From: JAKFEW01 sp036675505
GTDB lineage: Bacteria; Cyanobacteriota; Sericytochromatia; S15B-MN24; JAQBPE01
Assembly (NCBI GenBank): GCA_036675505.1
Contig: JAKFEW010000160.1
Span: 177,273-241,272, forward strand
DNA length: 64,000 nt
Direction: 5' to 3'
The notes under the pieces were generated by a model. That model was not told the DNA's origin and did not search any database. It was given only the letters and a program-made list of their open reading frames with translations. Positions 59,233 through 64,000 of the stretch are shown piece after piece. A program made the translations under genes and the position numbers. Position 1 is the stretch's first letter, and each line of letters opens with the position of its first letter.

Positions 59233-59340
59233 GGCCGCCCACACGTCTCCCGACCGGCCTTGTACCCGATCGCGCGAGCGTGGCATGGCCAGGCTTTCTC
59301 TAAAGCCTGCCTCTATAGCCCATCGTTCTGCGGGTCAGCA

Positions 59341-59604
59341 TCAACGCTCTTCGAGCGTTTCGCGCACGCGCGACGCCATCGTCGCGCCAGGTGTACCGCT
59401 CGGCTCGCGCTCGCTGGTGACGTGGGACGGTCCCTGGTCGAAGGTGGGTGCGTTGCCCACCGATGAGGGATCCGCGGCCTTGTATGCGGCGAAGCCGCCA
59501 CCGCCGCCACCGCCGCTCTTACTTTCCACCGAATCTTGATCGTCCATGCCAGGGCCCGCGCGCCATTCGTCCGGCGCCCACCACCATGCGTTCCAACGTT
59601 CCAT
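59341..59604 (-). CDS. Small hypothetical protein with Trp-rich N-terminus
   Basis: The 87-residue product starts at ATG, 9 bases after GGAGG, with MERWNAWWWAPDEWRAGPGM. A seven-Gly run follows near residue 30, then a polar region with little structure. No signal peptide or family. The Trp cluster could be a membrane-interface or peptide-binding segment. Good start signals support a real gene. Confidence 0.5.
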   Translation of the reverse strand: MERWNAWWWAPDEWRAGPGMDDQDSVESKSGGGGGGGFAAYKAADPSSVGNAPTFDQGPSHVTSEREPSGTPGATMASRVRETLEER

Positions 59605-59864
59605 ACTGCGAATCCTCCGTGCGAACTCCGTTGTTCGAGTTCTCATGGTGTCGGGCAACGCCCCTCTCACCTACGCTCGAGCAGGTGTCCAAGTAAGGTA
59701 AAAGATCGGGCAGGCAATCTTAACGGTTTCTTCACATTGCGGGCGTCGTTTGCAACGGCGGTGCAACCGGAGGGCCCTATATCCCTTCTGTGAGCCGCAA
59801 GCGCTCCCCCGAAAACGACTTAACTCCCCACTCCCCACTCCCCATAACTCCAACTCCCAAAACT

Positions 59865-59990
59865 CCAACTCCCGACTCCAAACCAACTCCCAACTCCAAA
59901 CCAACTCCCAACTCCAAACCAACTCCCAACTCCAAACCAACTCCCAACTCCAAACCAACTCCCAACTCCAAACCAACTCCCAACTCCAAC
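59865..59990 (+). repeat. Seven-copy 18-bp tandem repeat, nearly G-free
   Basis: The unit CCAACTCCCAACTCCAAA is repeated seven times from 59865; copy one has one change and the last ends AAC. Related CCAACTCC sequence extends to 59824 and 60012, so nearly 190 bases carry a single G on the plus strand. The minus strand is a G-rich run of GG, GGG tracts separated by AGTT and TTT. The 18-bp length is a multiple of three, but no start or ribosome site suggests translation. Confidence 0.92.
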
Positions 59991-60015
59991 TCTCCCAACT
60001 CCCAACTCCAACCGA

Positions 60016-60041
60016 ACGAGCGGCCCGAAAGGGCCGCTCGT
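60016..60041. repeat. Perfect hairpin with GAAA tetraloop
   Basis: An 11-bp perfect stem (60016-60026 with 60031-60041) closes a GAAA loop directly after the tandem array. No T-run follows. It may separate the array from the AIM24 gene or be part of its leader. Confidence 0.6.
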
Positions 60042-60126
60042 AAGGCTTTCGGGGCGTCCGGTTGGAACCCTTGCTCGCCGGGTATGCCAAGGCGACACAA
60101 GGACCACAACCAGAAAGGACGCAGCC

Positions 60127-60810
60127 ATGGCGAACTTCGAGATCAGCGAGCAGGAAGGCCTGCGCCTCGTGAAGTGCACGCTCGCGAACGAGACCGTACG
60201 GACCGAGGCCGGCGCGCTTTACTACATGAAAGGCCCCATCACGATGGAGTCGAAGGCGCCCGGCGTCGGCGGCTTCCTCAAGGCGATGGCGACAGGCGAA
60301 TCGATCTTCAGGCCCACCTACACGGGCTCGGGCGAGTTGTACCTGGAGCCGTCGTTCGGGAACTTCCACGTGCTCGACGTGGCCGGCAGCGAGTGGATCC
60401 TCGAGGATGGCGCCTACTGGGCTTCGGAGAGCGGGATCGAGGTCGATATCCACCGCGAGAAGGCGCTCACCGCCTTCAAGAGCGGCGAGGGCTTCCTGAA
60501 CTTCCAGACGAAGATCAAGGGCCGCGGCAAGGTCGTGCTGAACGCCCAGGGACCGGTGCAGGAGATGCAACTGAACAACGAAAAGCTCGTGGTGGACGGC
60601 AAGTACGTGATCGCCCGCCCCACCTCGATCGCCTACAACATCCAGCGCGCCACGAAGTCGCTGCTCGGCTCGGCCACGTCCGGCGAGGGCCTGGTGAGCG
60701 TTTACGAGGGCACGGGCACCTTGCTGATCGCGCCGATGCCGTTCTGGCGGCAGCGCCTGTTCCAGACGCTGCAATCGGCGATGATGATGTCGGCCTCGGC
60801 CAAGCGCTAG
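60127..60810 (+). CDS. AIM24-family protein
   Basis: The 227-residue cytoplasmic protein has the beta-helix-like AIM24 (TIGR00266) pattern: a TVRTEAGALYYMKGPITMES strand pair, GFLKAMATGESIFRPTYTGS, EVDIHREKALTAFKSGEGFL and YEGTGTLLIAPMPFW near the end. The family is widespread and of unclear role; the yeast member affects mitochondrial inner-membrane organisation. The ATG follows AAAGGA. Its TAG overlaps the AraC remnant by 4 bases. Confidence 0.92.
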   Translation: MANFEISEQEGLRLVKCTLANETVRTEAGALYYMKGPITMESKAPGVGGFLKAMATGESIFRPTYTGSGELYLEPSFGNFHVLDVAGSEWILEDGAYWASESGIEVDIHREKALTAFKSGEGFLNFQTKIKGRGKVVLNAQGPVQEMQLNNEKLVVDGKYVIARPTSIAYNIQRATKSLLGSATSGEGLVSVYEGTGTLLIAPMPFWRQRLFQTLQSAMMMSASAKR

Positions 60811-61004
60811 CCGCGGCGGGAGTCGCGCCACGCCTGGGGCGTCATGCCCTGGGCGCGGCGGAACGTCTCGATGAAGTGCGAAGCGTAGCCGAAGCCCACG
60901 TCGAGCGCGACGCGCGTGATCGGCAGCTCCGTGGACGTCAGCAACACGCGCGCCGCGGCGAGACGCACGTCGATCAGGTAGCGCCTCGGCGAAGGGGGTC
61001 GGGG
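60807..61004 (-). pseudogene. araC-family remnant (C-terminal HTH only)
   Basis: The minus strand encodes SPRRYLIDVRLAAARVLL, then VALDVGFGYASHFIETFRRA and GMTPQAWRDSRRG, the second helix-turn-helix of an AraC regulator. The frame is closed by a TGA just upstream (61005-61007). No start codon is in front, and the first helix-turn-helix and ligand domain are missing. It is therefore a 5'-deleted fragment. Confidence 0.75.
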
Positions 61005-61107
61005 TCATCGGGATGAAGCGACGCGTGCGTATGGCTCGCGCATACCCCGCGTCGGCCCCCGGCGTGATGGCGGTGGCCGACGCTGGGCGTTTCCGTATAC
61101 TGGGTTC

Positions 61108-62007
61108 ATGTTCGATTGGTTCCGCTGGTCCACGCTGCGCGCGCCGGGCGCCGAAATCCGCGCGCCGCGCCGCCTGCTGCGCGGCCTTCACGACCCGGAA
61201 GGCTTCGCCGCCGCGCTCGGCGGGATGCACGAAGCCATCGAAGACCTGACCGGCGCGCCGGCGGGCGACGCCGACCGGCTCGTCATGGCGCTCGAGCACG
61301 GGAACCACGGCGGCATGTGGGCCTGGCCGGACGGCCGGCGCGGCCACCATGTGGGCGTGCCGCCTGCGACCTGGCCGAACCTGGTCGCCGCCGCGAACCG
61401 CCGCCCGGTCATCTCCGCGCTGGTCCACGAGCTCGGCCATGTGGCCTTCTGGTGGGACCGCGAGCCCACCACCGGCCGTTCGTACGTGCTCTGGGGCGGC
61501 GCGACCGAGGGTTTCGCGACCCCGGTCGGCACCTACGCCTGCGTGCGGATGGGCCGCGTGCCCGCCTGGATCGACGTGCCCGACGGCCGGCGCGACTGGG
61601 CCTCGCTCGCCGACTGGGCCAACCAGTGGATCCGGCAGGGCGTCGAGGTCCGCGGGCGAGGCGGCAAGGGCCAGGACAGCGTCGTGCAGGCTGGGCACGG
61701 GCCGGGCGCGGCGATCGTGGAGGCCGTGTTGTTCGATCTCGTCTTCAACCACCTCGGCGGCTACGACCCGCTGCGCGTGGTCCTGCGCGACGCCTACGCG
61801 CGGGGCCGAACGCCGTTCGCCGCCGCGCGCACCGAGCACGAGAAGATGACCGATTTCTTCATTGCCCTCGGCCGCGCCGCCGGCCGCGATGTCTCGGGCT
61901 ACCTGGCCGAGTGGGGCTTCGACGCCGCCGAGATCGCCCGCGCGCTCGGCTCGCTGCCGGCCCTGCAGGCCGGCGTGCCGGAGCCGCCCCCCATACACTA
62001 CGCGTAG
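61108..62007 (+). CDS. Putative zinc metalloprotease (HExxH)
   Basis: The 299-residue protein has no signal peptide. A zinc motif VHELGHVAFWW lies near residue 110 and the second glutamate probably in ATEGFATPVG about 25 residues on, the gluzincin arrangement. Helical parts follow, and WGFDAAEIARALGSL near the end recalls M60-like or M1-like proteins. Without further family match this is a motif-based call. Ribosome site is weak. Confidence 0.6.
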   Translation: MFDWFRWSTLRAPGAEIRAPRRLLRGLHDPEGFAAALGGMHEAIEDLTGAPAGDADRLVMALEHGNHGGMWAWPDGRRGHHVGVPPATWPNLVAAANRRPVISALVHELGHVAFWWDREPTTGRSYVLWGGATEGFATPVGTYACVRMGRVPAWIDVPDGRRDWASLADWANQWIRQGVEVRGRGGKGQDSVVQAGHGPGAAIVEAVLFDLVFNHLGGYDPLRVVLRDAYARGRTPFAAARTEHEKMTDFFIALGRAAGRDVSGYLAEWGFDAAEIARALGSLPALQAGVPEPPPIHYA

Positions 62008-62058
62008 GGGCTTCCATCTCGGCGCCGATCTAGTACACTTGTTCGAGAAGGACTCCCC

Positions 62059-64000
62059 ATGGCCCGACCGAACCCCCGTCCCTCCCGAGCCGCCGGTGGC
62101 GCTCCCGCCCGCGGCGTGATCATCGTCGAGTCGCCGAACAAGGCGAAGACGATCCGCGCGATCGTGGGCAGCGCCTGGGAGGTCGTGGCCACCGTCGGGC
62201 ACTTCTGCGACCTGCCCGAGCGCGAGCTCGGCGTGGACGTGGCGAACGGCTTCCGGCCGACCTACGTGTACGCCGCCGACAAGCGGCAGGTGGTCGCGCA
62301 GTTGCGCGCGCTGAAGAACCGCTACCAGCCCGCGGACATCGTGGTCGCCTCGGACGCGGATCGCGAGGGCGAGGCGATCGGCTGGCACGTCGCACGGACG
62401 ATCGGCCTGCGCCCCGACGAGGTGCGGCGCGCCGAGTTCCACGAGATCACCGAGGCCGGCGTGCGGCGCGCGATGGCGCAGCTGCGCCCGCTCGACCTCG
62501 GGCTGGTCGCGGCGCAGGAGGCCCGGCGCATCCTCGACCGCCTGGTGGGCTACACCGTCTCGCCGGTCGTGCGCGATCGGCTGCCCACGGAGCGCGACCT
62601 CTCGGCGGGCCGCGTCCAATCCGTGGCGCTGCGCGTGGTGGTCGACCGCGAGCTCGCGATCCGCGCCTTCACGCCCACCGAGTTCTGGCGCATCCAGGCG
62701 CGCTATCCGTGGCCCGCCGACGCGCGCCGGCGCTGGAGCGCCGAGGTCGTGGGCACGGGGGATGCGCGGCGCCCCAGGGAGCTGCCGCTGGCGAACGAGG
62801 CGCAGGCCCAGGCGGTGGTGGCCGCGATCCAGGCGGTGCCCCACCGCGTCGCCCGCATGGTGCGACGCGAAGCCAAGCGCCAGCCCCCGGCACCGCTCGT
62901 GACGTCGACGATGTTGCAGCGCGCCTCGGCGCGGCTGCGCATGGGCACGGACGAAACGACGCGCCACGCCAAGGCGCTCTTCGAGGCCGGCCTCGTCACC
63001 TACATCCGCACGGACGACCCATCCGTCTCGCCCGATTTCCAGCGCGAGACGCTCGAGTGGCTGCGGGCCCGGCACGGCGACGGCATCGTGCCGGCGCGTC
63101 CGAACAAGTACAAGGCCAAGGCGGCCGCCAAGGCCCAGGGCGCGCACGAGTGCATCCGGCCGACGCGCCTGGAAGACCCGCGCGCGGATCGCCTCGACGG
63201 CCGGGTCCGCTCCCTCTACGACCTGATCCGCGAGACCTACCTCGCGAGCCAATGCGCCCCCGCGCGCTACGACGTGACCGAGGCCTGGCTCACCGCGCCG
63301 CGCGCGGACGACGACCCGATCGTGCTCAAGGCGACCGGCCGCGTGCTGCGCGACCCGGGCTTCCTTGCGATCTTCGGCCAGACCGTCGACGAGGAGGAAG
63401 ACGAGGAGGGCGAGCGTGCGCCGCTGCCGGCCCTGGCGGAAGGCGAGACGCACCGGCCGGCGGCCGTCGAGCCCTCGCAACACTGGACCCGGCCCCCCGA
63501 GCGCTTCACCGAGGCCACGCTGATCAAGTACCTCGAGGCGCGCGGCGTCGGCCGCCCGTCCACGTACAATTCGATGGTCGCGAAGATCCGGCAGCGCGCC
63601 TACGTGGAAACCGTCGACCGGCGCTTCCTCTGCCCCACGCCGAAAGGCGAGGTGCTCGACGCCGAGCTGCGCGCGTTCTTCTCGCCGGTGATCAAGGAAG
63701 GCTTCACCGCGGAGCTCGAGACGCGCCTCGACGCGATCGCCGCCCGCGAGGAGAACTGGCGCGAGTTCATGGCCTCCTTCTGGGCCGAGCTGACGCCCCT
63801 GATCGACGCCGCCCGCCGCGCGCCGCGCTCGTCGGCCCCACGGGCCGTCCCGCGCGCCCAGACCCCCGACGGTCCTGAGCCACCGGCTCGACGCACCCGC
63901 CGCCGCGCAGCAGCGAGCCCGCCCCCTGCCGCCGGAAGCGAAACCCCGCGCCGTGGCCGCGGCACGGGTGCCCGCCAGGGACGCGGCGCCAGCCCCGACG
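62059..64000 (+). CDS. topA: DNA topoisomerase I (3' truncated)
   Basis: TopA relaxes negative supercoils by breaking one strand. The visible 647 residues start at the ATG behind AGAAGGA. They include the toprim domain with VIIVESPNKAKTI (Glu) and ASDADREGEAIGW (DxDxE), the SAGRVQSVALRV segment, catalytic Tyr315 in LVTYIRTDD, where Asp replaces the usual final Ser of RTDS, and GRPSTYNSMVAKI. After about residue 590 the chain becomes a Pro/Arg/Ala-rich basic tail; no Cys-type zinc fingers are seen before the window ends. The gene continues beyond it. Confidence 0.96.
   Translation, partial: MARPNPRPSRAAGGAPARGVIIVESPNKAKTIRAIVGSAWEVVATVGHFCDLPERELGVDVANGFRPTYVYAADKRQVVAQLRALKNRYQPADIVVASDADREGEAIGWHVARTIGLRPDEVRRAEFHEITEAGVRRAMAQLRPLDLGLVAAQEARRILDRLVGYTVSPVVRDRLPTERDLSAGRVQSVALRVVVDRELAIRAFTPTEFWRIQARYPWPADARRRWSAEVVGTGDARRPRELPLANEAQAQAVVAAIQAVPHRVARMVRREAKRQPPAPLVTSTMLQRASARLRMGTDETTRHAKALFEAGLVTYIRTDDPSVSPDFQRETLEWLRARHGDGIVPARPNKYKAKAAAKAQGAHECIRPTRLEDPRADRLDGRVRSLYDLIRETYLASQCAPARYDVTEAWLTAPRADDDPIVLKATGRVLRDPGFLAIFGQTVDEEEDEEGERAPLPALAEGETHRPAAVEPSQHWTRPPERFTEATLIKYLEARGVGRPSTYNSMVAKIRQRAYVETVDRRFLCPTPKGEVLDAELRAFFSPVIKEGFTAELETRLDAIAAREENWREFMASFWAELTPLIDAARRAPRSSAPRAVPRAQTPDGPEPPARRTRRRAAASPPPAAGSETPRRGRGTGARQGRGASPD

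Larger units (their letters stand above)
59605..60126. other. Gene-free stretch holding the tandem repeat array
   Basis: No supported gene lies here. The stretch contains an AT-rich segment near 59690-59740, with CTTAACGGTTT (59710) before a CTTCAC 11 bases on, the tandem array at 59865-59990 and a hairpin at 60016-60041. The AIM24 gene follows. The ribosome site of that gene is AAAGGA. Confidence 0.6.

Noticed and set aside
59865..59990. CRISPR array
   Set aside because: The 18-bp units are directly adjacent with no spacers and there are no cas genes.
61005..61007. TGA before the araC fragment as a second Sec codon
   Set aside because: The sequence upstream in that frame does not resemble an AraC protein and no redox motif is present; it is a deletion scar.
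59671..63483. A 1270-codon open frame on the minus strand
   Set aside because: It is antisense to the AIM24, metalloprotease and topA genes, has an Arg/Ala/Gly/His-rich composition with no domain, and arises because stops are rare in GC-rich antisense frames.
1..64000. tRNA or rRNA genes
   Set aside because: Gaps between genes were scanned by eye for acceptor-stem and GTTCRA-type T-loop patterns and CCA ends; none was convincing. A tRNA search program would settle this.

Overview
The window is a GC-rich chromosomal segment (roughly two thirds G+C by eye) from a bacterium that looks diderm. About twenty of its genes encode lipoproteins with a clear lipobox Cys, and most lack Asp at +2. Genes are closely packed on both strands, with frequent convergent stop overlaps. 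No rRNA, tRNA, phage, insertion sequence or CRISPR array was seen. The octamer GCGATCGC (the HIP1 palindrome of cyanobacteria) recurs about thirty times by eye, PilT and a cyclic-nucleotide-binding Crp regulator are present, and many beta-propeller and His-rich lipoproteins occur. By inference this fits a non-photosynthetic relative of the Cyanobacteria (Sericytochromatia/Tanganyikabacteria type), but nothing here proves the placement.

Layout. 1-6.4 kb holds a GGDEF-histidine kinase hybrid (5' end outside the window), a sirtuin-like zinc-ribbon protein next to pilT, serS and crp. 6.7-15.4 kb is mostly minus strand: a hydrophobic protein, a three-BON-domain protein, four lipoproteins including two paralogous NHL propellers, and a FIMAH-domain lipoprotein between the propellers. 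15.5-18.0 kb is an encapsulin operon: a duplicated ferritin-like cargo ending in a cargo-loading peptide, the shell protein and a small membrane protein. 18.1-26.1 kb has three lipoproteins behind one operator-like palindrome, acylphosphatase, a subtilisin lipoprotein, a methyltransferase, a lipoprotein that is a free-standing protease propeptide, psuG and a His-rich lipoprotein. 26.2-43 kb has secreted hydrolases, a carotenoid-hydroxylase-like enzyme opposite a LysR regulator, LCP and lytic-transglycosylase-like cell-wall proteins, a flotillin-like protein, a PHP-domain lipoprotein, a third propeller, an ArsR/old-yellow-enzyme pair and a Sel1 protein. 43-49.8 kb has a sphingomyelinase-like lipoprotein, a pair of small paralogous lipoproteins, and a rhodanese-cytochrome c lipoprotein whose frame is crossed by one UGA. 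49.9-64 kb has an SRPBCC/DUF5939 protein, an MshEN-type protein, guaA, a CBS-less guaB, an active-type diguanylate cyclase, several small proteins, an 18-bp tandem repeat array, an AIM24 protein, an araC remnant, a metalloprotease-like protein and topA (3' end outside the window).

The strongest points are two. The rhodanese-cytochrome c gene (48951-49808, minus) has its in-frame UGA where related rhodaneses carry the second Cys of a CxC motif, followed at the right distance by a bacterial SECIS-like hairpin with a GGU loop, so it is a candidate selenoprotein. The encapsulin operon encodes a cargo with two fused ferritin-like modules. Other notable items are a perfect 64-bp palindrome, a trans-acting propeptide candidate, repeated 11-bp-spaced TTAA boxes upstream of secreted-protein genes, and a nearly G-free tandem repeat.
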